Below the pieces are notes generated by a model. It was not told the DNA's origin. It ran no database searches and saw only the letters and a list, made by a program, of their open reading frames with translations. A stretch of DNA of 48,936 nucleotides from SAR324 cluster bacterium (GTDB lineage Bacteria > SAR324 > XYD2-FULL-50-16), in contig JANQGX010000014.1 in the NCBI GenBank assembly GCA_028282885.1, forward strand, positions 1-48,936, in the 5' to 3' direction. Made by a program: the position numbers and the translations under genes. This document shows positions 35,348 to 44,059 of this stretch, in pieces (the stretch's first letter is position 1; each line of letters starts with the position of its first letter).

Positions 35348-35593
35348 TTACCCTCCGCTGACCGGTGGAAAAACAGCGACTTCAGAACCATCGATAATCT
35401 CGGTATCGGGAACGATGTACGCGCCGTTCATGGAAAGTTTCAGAAAGCGCCTGATCTTCTTCATTTCAGGATACTTCTCCTCCAGAATATCCAATAATCC
35501 TTCTCCGTTTGTTCCATCTTTCAGCTCGAGACTGATCTCGCCGGCTCCGAAAATCTCTCTCAGATGTGCAAATGCCAATACTTTAATTTTCAT
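35348..35593 (-). CDS. moaD: Molybdopterin synthase sulfur carrier subunit
   Basis: MoaD is a ubiquitin-fold protein whose C-terminal Gly-Gly is converted to a thiocarboxylate. The 81-aa protein starts MKIKVLAFAHLREIFG and ends VAVFPPVSGG, with the required terminal diglycine. Its start overlaps the end of tatD by 11 bp and its stop is 2 nt from moaE, so tatD-moaD-moaE form a coupled unit. Other molybdopterin genes (moaA, moaC) are not in the window. Confidence 0.94.
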   Translation of the reverse strand: MKIKVLAFAHLREIFGAGEISLELKDGTNGEGLLDILEEKYPEMKKIRRFLKLSMNGAYIVPDTEIIDGSEVAVFPPVSGG

Positions 35594-36374
35594 AGTTAAT
35601 TCTGGGAAAGGTGTTAATAGTGTTGGTCAATACCTGCTTTGAAAATTCCTCCCGGTCCAGTTTCAGGAAGTCTGCCACATACTCTCCTACTATCGAAACC
35701 CTTCCGGGAAAATTAGGTTTGCCACGAAAGGGAACCGGGCTTAGAAAAGGAGCATCGGTTTCCAGAAGAATTCTGTCCACAGGAATAAATTCCAGCACCT
35801 CCCTGATCTCCTTTGCCTGGGGGAAAGTGCAGATCCCGTTGAAAGAGAGCAGGAAGCCATAATCGAGATAAATCCTGGCTTGGGGCAGATCCGAAGTAAA
35901 ACAGTGGACCACTCCTTTAAGGTTTTTACCTTTGTAGGAGTCCAACATCTCTTTCATCATGGAATCAGCATCCCTGGAATGAATGACGACAGGTAAATCC
36001 AGTTCCACAGCCAGATCAAGCTGTTTGCGAAAAACCTCCTCCTGATCTTCCCTTCCGGAATGTTCATAGTATAGATCGTAGCCGCACTCACCTACAGCCA
36101 CCAGTTTTTGATTGGTGGACAACTCCTCCTTTATCCAGTCAAGATGTTCTTCCTTAACACTCGATGCCCCATGAGGATGAAAACCCAGGGTGCCGTAAAT
36201 CGTGTCGTAATCACCACAAAATTGTTTAACACGCTGATTAGACTCATGATCGGTCCCAATGGTAATACAGAATACAACATCCGCCTCTCTGCATTTATCC
36301 AGGGTACCGCTGACATCATCTTTAAGCATTTCAAGGTGGCAATGAGAATCGACCCAGGCAGGTTTATCATTCAT
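35583..36374 (-). CDS. tatD: TatD-family metal-dependent hydrolase
   Basis: A TIM-barrel metallohydrolase; TatD relatives are DNases or D-aminoacyl-tRNA deacylases. Metal ligands are visible: DSHCHLE near the N-terminus, GECGYDLYYE, VVIHSRDAD, VVHCFTSD and LLETDAPFL. The 263-aa length is typical. It overlaps moaD by 11 bp, a coupling that has no obvious functional reason. A candidate promoter with a perfect TATAAT lies 63 nt upstream. Which TatD/YcfH subtype it is cannot be decided here. Confidence 0.9.
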   Translation of the reverse strand: MNDKPAWVDSHCHLEMLKDDVSGTLDKCREADVVFCITIGTDHESNQRVKQFCGDYDTIYGTLGFHPHGASSVKEEHLDWIKEELSTNQKLVAVGECGYDLYYEHSGREDQEEVFRKQLDLAVELDLPVVIHSRDADSMMKEMLDSYKGKNLKGVVHCFTSDLPQARIYLDYGFLLSFNGICTFPQAKEIREVLEFIPVDRILLETDAPFLSPVPFRGKPNFPGRVSIVGEYVADFLKLDREEFSKQVLTNTINTFPRINYEN

Positions 36375-36436
36375 GACAGGTTAATCCGGTTAGAACGGTA
36401 CTTCAACATACCAATCTTCAAATTCACTGATAGCCT

Positions 36437-36466
36437 ATTATAATTTAGATTGAGGGGAGTGAGCAA
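36437..36466 (-). promoter_or_regulatory. Candidate promoter for tatD-moaD-moaE
   Basis: Read on the minus strand, TTGCTC (36466-36461) is followed after 18 bp by a perfect TATAAT (36442-36437), 63 nt before the tatD start. The -35 matches only three of six positions, so the -10 carries the case. Confidence 0.4.
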
Positions 36467-36477
36467 GGAGAAAAAAG

Positions 36478-37956
36478 TCAAGGCGAGATAAGCCGATTTA
36501 GTTGTTGCGCAAGCATCCTGCCTGTAGCGGCATTACACCCTCTGGTCGCCCATTCAATCGTACACTCTCCCGACAGGTCACGTTGGTCCAGCAAGGCAAT
36601 ATGTAGAGAAGAGTCCGAGTTTTTCAGGAGTTTAACGAAATCCGGATAACCCGGATTTATAAACCCATTGCTGCTAAGCAGCGTACAGGTGAGATTCTCC
36701 CTATTGCAGATTTTTATAATCGCTTTCAACCTTTCTGCATCGCACTGATATATTACCCCGGTATGAACCACCGATTTGCAGTTGTCGGCGATGATCCGTA
36801 TCAAAGTGGACAATCCCGCATCGGCATTGATTCCATCATACTCTCGATTTACCAATTCCACGAGGTACAGGTTTTCATATCCAGTCGGTAGGTCCGCCCG
36901 GGAGCGCTCTTCCAGTGTCTGTTGGTGAAGCTCGATATTAGCGTTCTCATCCGGGAAAGCATCAGCTTTGCGAGCAAGAGGGGGATATTTGTTTAAGAAA
37001 TGGCTCAATCGCTCCGAACTGCTAAAAATGAGATCATTCAATTGCTGGCTGATATCTCTGTAGGCGTCACAAAGGGCTTTCTGAAAAGCTCTCTCCTTCT
37101 TCAGGCTGAACGAGCTGATAAAAAGGTCCACTCCAGCCTTGAGACCTTTTTCCAGAATTGTTTCGAGGTTATAATTTTTGCTGATTCCATCCATCTCCAG
37201 ACAATCACTGATGACCAGTCCTTCAAATCCCATCGCTTTCCTTAACAGATTATTGAGGATTTTCCGGGAAAGAGTGGCCGGGTATTTTTCATCCAGGTAA
37301 GGATAGGTAAGATGGGCAGTCATGATTGCCGGCACTCCAACCTGTATCGCTTCTTTAAACGGATAAAGATCCTCCTCCAACATTTCCTGGCCATCATGAA
37401 AAACGCTTCCGGTTGCTGTATGCGAGTCGATGGCAGTCCTGCCATGAGTCGGAAAATGTTTGGCGGTGGTACCAACTCCCATGGCATCGTGTTTCTGTAT
37501 ACAATTATTACCGTATTGTGCTGCTTCCCTTGGATCCGAAGAATAGGCGCGGGTACCGATAACCTGATTTTCAGAATCCAGGTTCAGGTCCAATACCGGG
37601 GCAAAATTGAGATTAAAGCCAAGATAAGACAATAACTCCGATTGATATCGGGAAGCCTGATGCAATAGATCGTTCTTATTGCAGTAACGTAAAGCCCGGG
37701 GAGAAGGCGGAACAGGAAACTCCGGCGGGAACCGGTGAACAATTCCCCCCTCATGATCGATGGAGAGAATGATATCCCCCAGCAGTTCCTGCAGATCATT
37801 TAAAAGCTTGATCACTTGCCTTTCAGATTGGATATTGCGCCTAAAAAGAACAACTCCCGCAGGATCCATTGCCAGCAAATGGTTTGCCGTTGAGGAATTG
37901 AGTTCCGTGCCATCGAAACCCAGGATAAACGGTGTTCGGGTTTTGCTGTTTGCCAT
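36478..37956 (-). CDS. nagZ: Family 3 beta-N-acetylhexosaminidase with C-terminal extension
   Basis: A NagZ-type enzyme that removes GlcNAc from anhydro-muropeptides during murein recycling. The TIM-barrel (about 1-330) has SIDHEGGIVHRFP, the family loop KHFPTHGRTAIDSH (His-Asp acid/base region, with Thr where PGHG is usual), and the nucleophile Asp in ISDCLEMDGI. About 150 further residues (about 340-492) form an alpha/beta region with VELVNREYDG and LHIALLDQRD that short NagZ proteins lack. ATG 37956 is preferred to a TTG five codons upstream. It diverges from anmK, the next enzyme class in the same pathway, which supports the role. Confidence 0.88.
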   Translation of the reverse strand: MANSKTRTPFILGFDGTELNSSTANHLLAMDPAGVVLFRRNIQSERQVIKLLNDLQELLGDIILSIDHEGGIVHRFPPEFPVPPSPRALRYCNKNDLLHQASRYQSELLSYLGFNLNFAPVLDLNLDSENQVIGTRAYSSDPREAAQYGNNCIQKHDAMGVGTTAKHFPTHGRTAIDSHTATGSVFHDGQEMLEEDLYPFKEAIQVGVPAIMTAHLTYPYLDEKYPATLSRKILNNLLRKAMGFEGLVISDCLEMDGISKNYNLETILEKGLKAGVDLFISSFSLKKERAFQKALCDAYRDISQQLNDLIFSSSERLSHFLNKYPPLARKADAFPDENANIELHQQTLEERSRADLPTGYENLYLVELVNREYDGINADAGLSTLIRIIADNCKSVVHTGVIYQCDAERLKAIIKICNRENLTCTLLSSNGFINPGYPDFVKLLKNSDSSLHIALLDQRDLSGECTIEWATRGCNAATGRMLAQQLNRLISP

Positions 37957-38205
37957 ATCTGTTTTACACAACGTTTGAAGCCGGTTATACTTGGCTGGGA
38001 TTAATGAATTCTTATTGTTTGAGCGCGGGTGATAACCTGCCGCAAAAAAAATGGAATTACGGTAAAGGGGTTAGTTAATACTTCCCCAGGCGAAACACGG
38101 GCTTAGTGTTTGCTTCCGGACCATCATACCAAACATTAATTGAGATTAATTATGGATAACTGCCACTAGCCGTAACCTTCAAAACAAACAATTTAGCGTT
38201 TGATC
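37957..38205. other. Divergent nagZ-anmK control region
   Basis: About 250 bp serve both murein-recycling genes. On the minus strand a TATAAC (37989-37984) could be a nagZ -10 element, but its -35 is poor. On the plus strand no convincing promoter was found. GGGG and CCCC flank a 13-nt segment around 38070-38086. Shared regulation of the pair is plausible from geometry only. Confidence 0.3.
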
Positions 38206-39351
38206 ATGCAAGAGCTTATCCGAATTACTAAAAAAAAGATACGCCGGATCATTGGTGTCATGTCCGGTACCTCGCTGGATGGGATTGATATCGCCCTGGT
38301 CCGGTTTGAAGGTAAGGGGATTGATACGGACATCCGTCCAATGGGGTTCAGGAGCTACCCCATGCCGGATTACTGGAAACAGAGAATTCAAAAGGCATTC
38401 AAAGCCGACACTGCCGAAATCTGTAAAATAAACTACGACCTGGGATGGTTTTTCTCCGAACAAATTCAGCAATTCTGTAAGGATACCGAGTTTAAACTGC
38501 AGGAGATCGATGCAATAGGTTTCCACGGACAGACTCTTTATCATGTGCATCAGCATAGCACCCTTCAAAGCGGAGAAGCAGAAATCCCGGCCCAAACGCT
38601 AAAGACACTTGTTATTCATGACTTCCGCAGCGGAGATATCGCTGCTGGCGGTTCAGGTGCACCGCTTGTTCCCTACCTGGATCGTATTCTCTTTCAAGAT
38701 GAACCGGGAAACACTGCTCTGCAAAACCTGGGAGGAATCGGAAATCTCACCTACCTGCCCAAATCTGGTGATAAAGAAATTCTTGCCTTTGATACCGGAC
38801 CTGCCAATGCCATTTTAAACGAAACTGTCGAACTGATGACCAACAGGGAAAGCAACTTTGATAAGGACGGTCAGTTTTCAAAGGAAGGTGCTGTCCGGTC
38901 CGATCTGCTTCAGCAATTGCTGCAAAACGACTATTTTTGCAAATCACTTCCCAAATCAACCGGACGGGAAGATTTCGGCAAGGAGTTTGTGGAATCTGTT
39001 GTTGCTTCTAACCCGGATCTAAGATTCCCCGATCTGCTGCGAACCTTTATCGCGTTTATCACACAAAGCATATTCAATGCCTGCGAGCGGTATCTTGATG
39101 GCGTTGACAAGCTATACATCAGTGGGGGAGGAGCCCACCACCCGCTGATAATGGAAGACCTGGAACAACTTTTTGGCAAAAACCGTGTTGGCAGATTTGA
39201 AAATCGCAGGGGAATAACCATGGATTCCAAGGAGGCGGTGGCATTCGCTCTTCTGGCACATGAACGACTGAATAACGTACCAACCAATATACCCAGTGTC
39301 ACAGGCGCTTCCCGATTAACAACCCTCGGCAAGATCACCAGTCCCTACTAG
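38206..39351 (+). CDS. anmK: Anhydro-N-acetylmuramic acid kinase
   Basis: AnmK phosphorylates and opens anhydro-MurNAc released from the cell wall, giving MurNAc-6-phosphate. The ATPase-fold signature IGVMSGTSLDGIDIAL is near the N-terminus, followed by GFHGQTLYH, FRSGDIAAGGSGAPLVPYLD, NLGGIGNLTYLP, DTGPANAILNE, and YISGGGAHHPLIMEDL. From ATG 38206 it is 381 aa, normal for AnmK; a TTG two codons upstream is possible. Divergent nagZ would produce the anhydro-sugar substrate pool. It converges on an aminotransferase gene with a hairpin in the gap. Confidence 0.94.
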   Translation: MQELIRITKKKIRRIIGVMSGTSLDGIDIALVRFEGKGIDTDIRPMGFRSYPMPDYWKQRIQKAFKADTAEICKINYDLGWFFSEQIQQFCKDTEFKLQEIDAIGFHGQTLYHVHQHSTLQSGEAEIPAQTLKTLVIHDFRSGDIAAGGSGAPLVPYLDRILFQDEPGNTALQNLGGIGNLTYLPKSGDKEILAFDTGPANAILNETVELMTNRESNFDKDGQFSKEGAVRSDLLQQLLQNDYFCKSLPKSTGREDFGKEFVESVVASNPDLRFPDLLRTFIAFITQSIFNACERYLDGVDKLYISGGGAHHPLIMEDLEQLFGKNRVGRFENRRGITMDSKEAVAFALLAHERLNNVPTNIPSVTGASRLTTLGKITSPY

Positions 39352-39455
39352 CGAGCAAAATACACTTGATTTTAGAAAAAGACCGGGAATAGGCAGTTAT
39401 ATCCATGCAACAGGATCTGGCGACGTATAAGACCAGACCACCTTAAAATGTCAAA

Positions 39456-39484
39456 GGGGGATTATTGAAATATCAGAATCCCCC
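39456..39484. terminator. GC-rich hairpin between convergent genes
   Basis: Perfect arms GGGGGATT (39456-39463) and AATCCCCC (39477-39484) with a 13-nt loop lie between the ends of anmK and the aminotransferase gene. On the plus strand GTTAATAAAAAA follows; on the minus strand TTTGACATTTT. Neither is a strong U tract, but position suggests a bidirectional terminator. Confidence 0.5.
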
Positions 39485-39558
39485 GTTAATAAAAAAGCCG
39501 GATACAGCTACTGGAACTGAGTTGTTGAAAGGTTCACAAATCGTTCGGCAGGACCTGG

Positions 39559-40866
39559 CTACCTGTTCTCCATTTCCTTGACTGCTTTATAAATTATCTC
39601 ATAGAGCTCATCGAGCTGGTCTTCCTCAATGCAGCTAAATGCGATCCTCAAATCGAATTCACCACAGGAAATGGTCCCCACTCCATATTGATCCAGGAGA
39701 TATAGCCGCAATTCATGGGCATTTACTCGGAACAATCTCAGACACATGAAGTATCCGGAGTTAAACGGGTATGGTTCCCAGACCTCTTTGTACTTTTCTT
39801 TCTTCAGGACCTCTTTCAATCGAAGGACCCGCTTTTCCATAATCCCGAATTTATCTTCCTGGTTCCGCCAATAGCCGGGATCCTGCAAAATCTTCTCGAT
39901 TATGGCCTGGGAGGAATGATTACAGCTTGAAATGGTGCTGCGGATTACACCTTTACTTTTGGTTTCCAATGCTTTGTATAGAAGATCCGGTTGATCGGTC
40001 TTGTTACCAAAAGTTATGAATCCGGTTCTGAATCCCCAGGCAAAGCTCTCTTTGGTAGCGCCATCCAGTTTTACCGCCAAAACATTTTCATGCAGATCAC
40101 AAAAACCGGAAAAAAGAGATTCCTTTACGGAGTCTTCATAAAACAATCCGAAATAAGCGTCATCGGAAACCGCTACAATTCTTGTCCCTTCTTCGGCCTG
40201 ATTTCTGACAATCTCAAAGATAGCTTCCGCTTCCCGCGGCAGCGGCGTGTAGCCCGTTGGATTGTTGGGAAAGCAGAGAATCAGTACCAGCTTTTGTTTG
40301 GTAGCTGCCTCTTTTTTTATGGTTTCCCTAAGCCCCTCCAGATTGAATCCTTTGTCTTCATTGAACATGGGAAAAGTAGCCACTCTGCCCCCTTTCCGAG
40401 TCTCGAAATTGAGGAGGTATGTGCCCCAGAGTTTGTCCGGAATGATCACCACATCATCCTTTCCAACAAACAGATCTCCGGTAATGCAAAGCCCGTGGGT
40501 CAGGGCGTTGGTTACCATGGGAAGGCTGAAATCCTTATTTATCAGCGAAGGGTTGCATTTGACCAGTTTCTCTTTCCAAAGCTCTCTCAGCTTTTCCCGG
40601 CCCCCCGGAGGCGCGTAGGAATAAAACTCAGTCAGGCTCAGGTTATCAAAGTACTTTCTCGTGATCGGCAGATGCATGGGTTCGTTGTTTTCAAGCGCGA
40701 TGCCAATGGTTGCGTTGAATCTAGTTGCCTTTTTCTTTGCCTCGCCGGATTGAGTCAGGATACCAGCCGGAAAAAACATTTTCCGGCCCTGCTCTGAAAG
40801 ACAATCAAAAACCGGTTGTGAACTCTCCTGAATATTCTTGTTTAGTTCTAAAGCTAAAGGATTCAT
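39559..40866 (-). CDS. PLP-dependent aminotransferase, class I/II, substrate unknown
   Basis: A cytoplasmic fold-type I aminotransferase of 435 aa. It has LCFPNNPTGYTPL, the PLP-ring Asp region AVSDDAYFGLFYED, the Schiff-base Lys in LDGATKESFAWGFRTGFI, and LRIAFSCIEEDQLDELYE at the C-terminus. The N-terminal 100 residues (ATIGIALENNEPMHLP, YAPPGGREKLRELW) fit the family. It is monocistronic, so the context gives no clue to substrate; aromatic or branched-chain amino acids are guesses only. The 363-bp upstream gap has a candidate promoter. Confidence 0.85.
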   Translation of the reverse strand: MNPLALELNKNIQESSQPVFDCLSEQGRKMFFPAGILTQSGEAKKKATRFNATIGIALENNEPMHLPITRKYFDNLSLTEFYSYAPPGGREKLRELWKEKLVKCNPSLINKDFSLPMVTNALTHGLCITGDLFVGKDDVVIIPDKLWGTYLLNFETRKGGRVATFPMFNEDKGFNLEGLRETIKKEAATKQKLVLILCFPNNPTGYTPLPREAEAIFEIVRNQAEEGTRIVAVSDDAYFGLFYEDSVKESLFSGFCDLHENVLAVKLDGATKESFAWGFRTGFITFGNKTDQPDLLYKALETKSKGVIRSTISSCNHSSQAIIEKILQDPGYWRNQEDKFGIMEKRVLRLKEVLKKEKYKEVWEPYPFNSGYFMCLRLFRVNAHELRLYLLDQYGVGTISCGEFDLRIAFSCIEEDQLDELYEIIYKAVKEMENR

Positions 40867-41229
40867 CCGTTTCGTCCGTTTGCTGAAATGTTCTTTTGAT
40901 GTTGATCTTTACCCCCTTCGAGAAATTGAAAAGTTTGTGACAGGTTCAATTCAATGATGGAGTAAACGACCCGGGCTCCGATTCTCTGTGCTTCCCAAAG
41001 GACGCATCCGTATGCACACCGGGATCGGCTGCTGAGGAATAAGCAGCATCAGCGATTTATGATAAAGCCATTTTCTTCCCTCATCGTGTGGATTGTCAAT
41101 TGCAATCGACTGGTAACTTTACCTTTTCAAATGAATCGCTAGCTGTTTGGCGTGTTAGCTGCAACCATCGACATGTACAGAATTGGCGTCCGACAACCCC
41201 CACCTTCTTGTGCGGCTTGATATGTGTAC
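40867..41229. other. Upstream region of the aminotransferase gene with hairpin and promoter candidate
   Basis: No gene is supported. On the minus strand TTGACA (41099-41094) and GAAAAT (41075-41070) with an 18-bp spacer form a candidate promoter about 200 nt before the aminotransferase start. Its untranslated leader would contain the hairpin GCTGCT-GAGGAATA-AGCAGC (41028-41047). The function of the long leader is unknown. Confidence 0.35.
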
Positions 41230-41787
41230 CTATGGATAGGTCACCAACATAGCTTCTGCTACGTTCCCCGCTACATCCATACCGACCAATTCTTCAACCA
41301 GCTTCAGGGAAAACTCTATCGCTGTTCCGGGCCCCTGGCTGGTAATACATTTTTTGTCGACTACAACGGTATTTCCAGTTGAAGATTTATCTGTCAGCTT
41401 CTCAGCAAATGCCGGATAACAGGTCGCTTTCCGGTTTTCCAGTAGGCCATGCGTTTGCAAAACCAACGCCGGAGCAGCGCAGATAGCAGCAAATTGTCTT
41501 TTCTCTCGTTCCTGCTTGAGCAACAGTTCCCGCAATACAGCAGAATCCCTCAAATGTTCCGCACCGGGCAATCCACCGGGAATTGCTATCATGTCATACT
41601 GCCTGTTCAAGCAGTTTTCCAGCATTGCATCCGCCTCAATCTTCACTCCACGGGCACATGTAACCTGGAGTTTGCCGACCGAAGCGACGGTAACTTCAAT
41701 CCCGGCCCGTCTCAGAACATCGACAATCGTAACCGTTTCCAGATCTTCGGATCCGTCAGCTATGGTAACCAGGCAGCTTTTTTTCAT
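41230..41787 (-). CDS. DJ-1/PfpI family protein (YajL-like)
   Basis: A small cytoplasmic alpha/beta protein of the DJ-1 superfamily, implicated in oxidative or carbonyl stress protection. Counting from ATG 41787, the reactive cysteine is C103 in AAICAAPALVL and the partner glutamate E17 in DGSEDLETV, matching DJ-1 C106 and E18. IAIPGGLPGAEHLRDS and ITSQGPGTAIEFSLKLVEEL are family hallmarks. AGGA lies 7 nt before this ATG; a TTG two codons upstream is less likely. Deglycase activity claimed for the family is debated. Confidence 0.9.
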   Translation of the reverse strand: MKKSCLVTIADGSEDLETVTIVDVLRRAGIEVTVASVGKLQVTCARGVKIEADAMLENCLNRQYDMIAIPGGLPGAEHLRDSAVLRELLLKQEREKRQFAAICAAPALVLQTHGLLENRKATCYPAFAEKLTDKSSTGNTVVVDKKCITSQGPGTAIEFSLKLVEELVGMDVAGNVAEAMLVTYP

Positions 41788-41842
41788 AATCAATCCTGTT
41801 AATTCGGGTTAGTTGAAACTTGAATCCTGAAAGTAAGGGTGT

Positions 41843-41874
41843 CCGGTTGTGGTTTGACAGTCATGGTCAACCGG
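41843..41874. repeat. Perfect 7-bp inverted repeat downstream of the MauE-like gene
   Basis: Arms CCGGTTG (41843-41849) and CAACCGG (41868-41874) enclose an 18-nt loop containing TTTGACAG. It lies between the end of the MauE-like gene and the DJ-1 gene start. No U tract follows. It resembles other long-loop repeats in this window's gene-end gaps. Confidence 0.4.
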
Positions 41875-41966
41875 CTAACGAAAAGATCCAGCAGGGCAAC
41901 ATACAGAACTCATGTAATGATCTCGTTCATTTTCGTCCAGCTTTTGACAAACCGTTGCTGCGGCTG

Positions 41967-42827
41967 TCAGCTAAACACCTCCTCTGGAAATTCATCCGAC
42001 CAAGTCTCTATGATTTTACCCCTCTCCACCAGAACAGCCAAGGGAATACGACCAGTCAATAGTCTAAAGACGATCGGTCTCGAATACTGAATCAGATCTA
42101 CTGCGGCAGTACCTGCCAGATCTTCGTTATTAGCTCGTTGATCCGCTGGCAACAACAGATGAATCCTGCAATGGATCTGTTCCTTGTTGATTTCTCGAAG
42201 CCGAAACCTCCACTTTTCACAAACAGGACAGTTTCTGTTCAGAAAGAAGTAGAGGGTGGTTTGATCTTTACCGTCGATATCGCCAACAGGGATCAAACCG
42301 GAGTTCCAGGATCTGTTTTTTGTCAACTTCAGGAGATCAAATGCCGGTTTTCGAACCGACCTTTTTGCCATCAGGTGAACCACACCGATAACTCCAATGA
42401 TTATCAAAATCCGGTTCATTTCGGTATATGCTTGTGAAGAAGTATGAATCCGGATATATCCTAACCCCAGTATCAGCAACCCATTGATCAGGGTTGTCTG
42501 CACGATGGACAGGTTCAGGAATGCGCCATAACATCCGCAGTGATCGATTCGACGCTGATAACTCCCCCACCAACTAACAAGCGTTGCCAGGATCACCAAG
42601 CCAGATGCAAGGGGGACGACAACTTCGGGATAAACCTGTAGAATGAGGGCCACTCCCAGTCCGGCTTCCAGCTCAATCAGCAGCAATGCTGCTAAAGCTG
42701 CGGGTTGGTCCGGAAGTATCCGTAGCAACCTCACATGAATAACGAACAATCTTGAAAAAAAGGCTTTAAAAAGAGAGGTAAAAACAAGAAACGAACCCAG
42801 GAAGATCGATAGAGTTGACACCGTCAT
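41967..42827 (-). CDS. MauE/DoxX-like membrane protein fused to a thioredoxin-like domain
   Basis: From ATG 42827 (286 aa) four or five transmembrane helices cover about residues 1-150, with the MauE-type motif RIDHCGCYGAFLNLS between helices. The C-terminal part (about 190-286) looks like a truncated thioredoxin/TlpA-type domain with a Cys-x-x-Cys-like NCPVCEKWRFRLREIN followed by HLLLPAD and the final beta strand LLTGRIPLAVLVERGKIIE. MauE-like proteins work with thiol-redox partners in periplasmic protein maturation; here donor and acceptor seem to be one polypeptide. A TTG 21 codons upstream is the only longer start. No mau or other cytochrome-assembly genes are nearby. Confidence 0.75.
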   Translation of the reverse strand: MTVSTLSIFLGSFLVFTSLFKAFFSRLFVIHVRLLRILPDQPAALAALLLIELEAGLGVALILQVYPEVVVPLASGLVILATLVSWWGSYQRRIDHCGCYGAFLNLSIVQTTLINGLLILGLGYIRIHTSSQAYTEMNRILIIIGVIGVVHLMAKRSVRKPAFDLLKLTKNRSWNSGLIPVGDIDGKDQTTLYFFLNRNCPVCEKWRFRLREINKEQIHCRIHLLLPADQRANNEDLAGTAAVDLIQYSRPIVFRLLTGRIPLAVLVERGKIIETWSDEFPEEVFS

Positions 42828-42919
42828 GAAATGAGTTTTCGGATATATGTAAATATCGAATAATTGCTTTTCTGCAAAATATTCAAACAATTGCTTTATT
42901 AAACGATCTTACGATTAAA

Positions 42920-43987
42920 ATGACAAAAAATCTAATCATAAAAGCAGGTCGCGAAGCTCTAAAACTGATCAGGGAAAACGGTCTGCGGCAGGAAATGATC
43001 AGTGTGGTTCCGGGAGCAGCCGGTGGACCGAAATGGCTGGTCCTGAACAGATTTGACCGGATGCTGTTTACTTCTTTTCTGAAAAACCGCTCAACTCCGC
43101 TTAACCTGATCGGATCATCGATTGGCGCTTGGCGATTTGCTGCCATGTGTCAAAATAATCCACTCGATGCCCAGGCCAGGTTTGAAGATGCGTATATCCA
43201 TCAAAGCTATTCTTCAATGCCCAGTCCGGGTGAGATTACTGTGGAAAGCCATAAAATCATGGATCACTTCCTCAGGCATGAAAACCTCTCCGAAATCCTC
43301 AACCACCCGTCGTTTTACATCAATTTTATTTCTGTTCGTTGTCGCGGTCCCTTTGCCAGCGAAAACAAGGCTGTTCAGGGATCCGCATTAATGGGTGCAT
43401 ATTTAATGAATCTGATCAGCCGAAACTTTCTTGAACTCTTTTTTCAAAGAACCCTTTTTACCCGCACTCCGGAAAACAAACCCTTTCTCGCCAAGAAACA
43501 CCGCGCTAATCGAATCAAACTGACAGTAAAGAATTTTAAAAAAGCACTGCTGTCTTCGGGCTCGATACCGATCGTCATGGAAGGTATCAGGGATATACCC
43601 GGAACCCCCAAGGGAACCTATCGCGACGGTGGGGTGATGGATTATCATTTGGACCTGCCGTATAGTGTAAATATAGATCAGATCGTCTTGTTTCCCCACT
43701 TCACCAGCAGAATTATTCCGGGATGGCTGGATAAAGCTCTCAAATGGAGAAATCCCCTGGAAGAAAACATGAAAAACGTACTGATGATCGCACCTACCGT
43801 GGATTTCATTTCGAAACTGCCAAATGGGAAAATACCCGATAGAAATGATTTTAAGCTCTACCTGGGAAGGGACAAGGATCGATTCCGAGACTGGAAAATC
43901 GTTGTTGAAAACGGCCAGATGCTGGCAGATGAGTTCGAAGAACTGGTTCTATCGGGAAAGATAAAAGAAGCGGTGGAACCGCTATGA
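42920..43987 (+). CDS. Patatin-like phospholipase/acyl hydrolase
   Basis: A serine-aspartate dyad lipid hydrolase. The nucleophile elbow GSSIGAW gives S67, and the catalytic Asp is D236 in YRDGGVMDYH. An N-terminal Gly-rich turn VPGAAGGPKWLVL supplies the likely oxyanion hole. No signal peptide is visible, so it is probably cytoplasmic or membrane-peripheral. The 355-aa length agrees with bacterial stand-alone patatins. It diverges from the MauE-like gene and converges on the CHASE2 cyclase gene, with a hairpin in the 72-bp gap. Substrate is unknown. Confidence 0.82.
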   Translation: MTKNLIIKAGREALKLIRENGLRQEMISVVPGAAGGPKWLVLNRFDRMLFTSFLKNRSTPLNLIGSSIGAWRFAAMCQNNPLDAQARFEDAYIHQSYSSMPSPGEITVESHKIMDHFLRHENLSEILNHPSFYINFISVRCRGPFASENKAVQGSALMGAYLMNLISRNFLELFFQRTLFTRTPENKPFLAKKHRANRIKLTVKNFKKALLSSGSIPIVMEGIRDIPGTPKGTYRDGGVMDYHLDLPYSVNIDQIVLFPHFTSRIIPGWLDKALKWRNPLEENMKNVLMIAPTVDFISKLPNGKIPDRNDFKLYLGRDKDRFRDWKIVVENGQMLADEFEELVLSGKIKEAVEPL

Positions 43988-44004
43988 AAGGCTGAGAAGG
44001 AAGG

Positions 44005-44040
44005 CGGGACAGAGGCTAAGATTTATTGACCACTGTCCCG
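44005..44040. terminator. Inverted repeat between convergent genes
   Basis: Perfect arms CGGGACAG (44005-44012) and CTGTCCCG (44033-44040) with a 20-nt loop fill the gap between the patatin-like gene and the CHASE2 cyclase gene. There is no U tract on either side, so the terminator call rests on position and stem strength. Confidence 0.4.
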
Positions 44041-44059
44041 GCCTGACATTAGTTGATCA

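Noticed and set aside
39991..40797. 268-codon plus-strand frame opposite the aminotransferase
   Set aside because: The minus-strand aminotransferase is certain, with all catalytic motifs; the antisense product shows no domain.
41228..41241. Tight palindrome ACCTAT-GG-ATAGGT
   Set aside because: It overlaps the last codons of the DJ-1 gene and has a two-base loop; most likely incidental.
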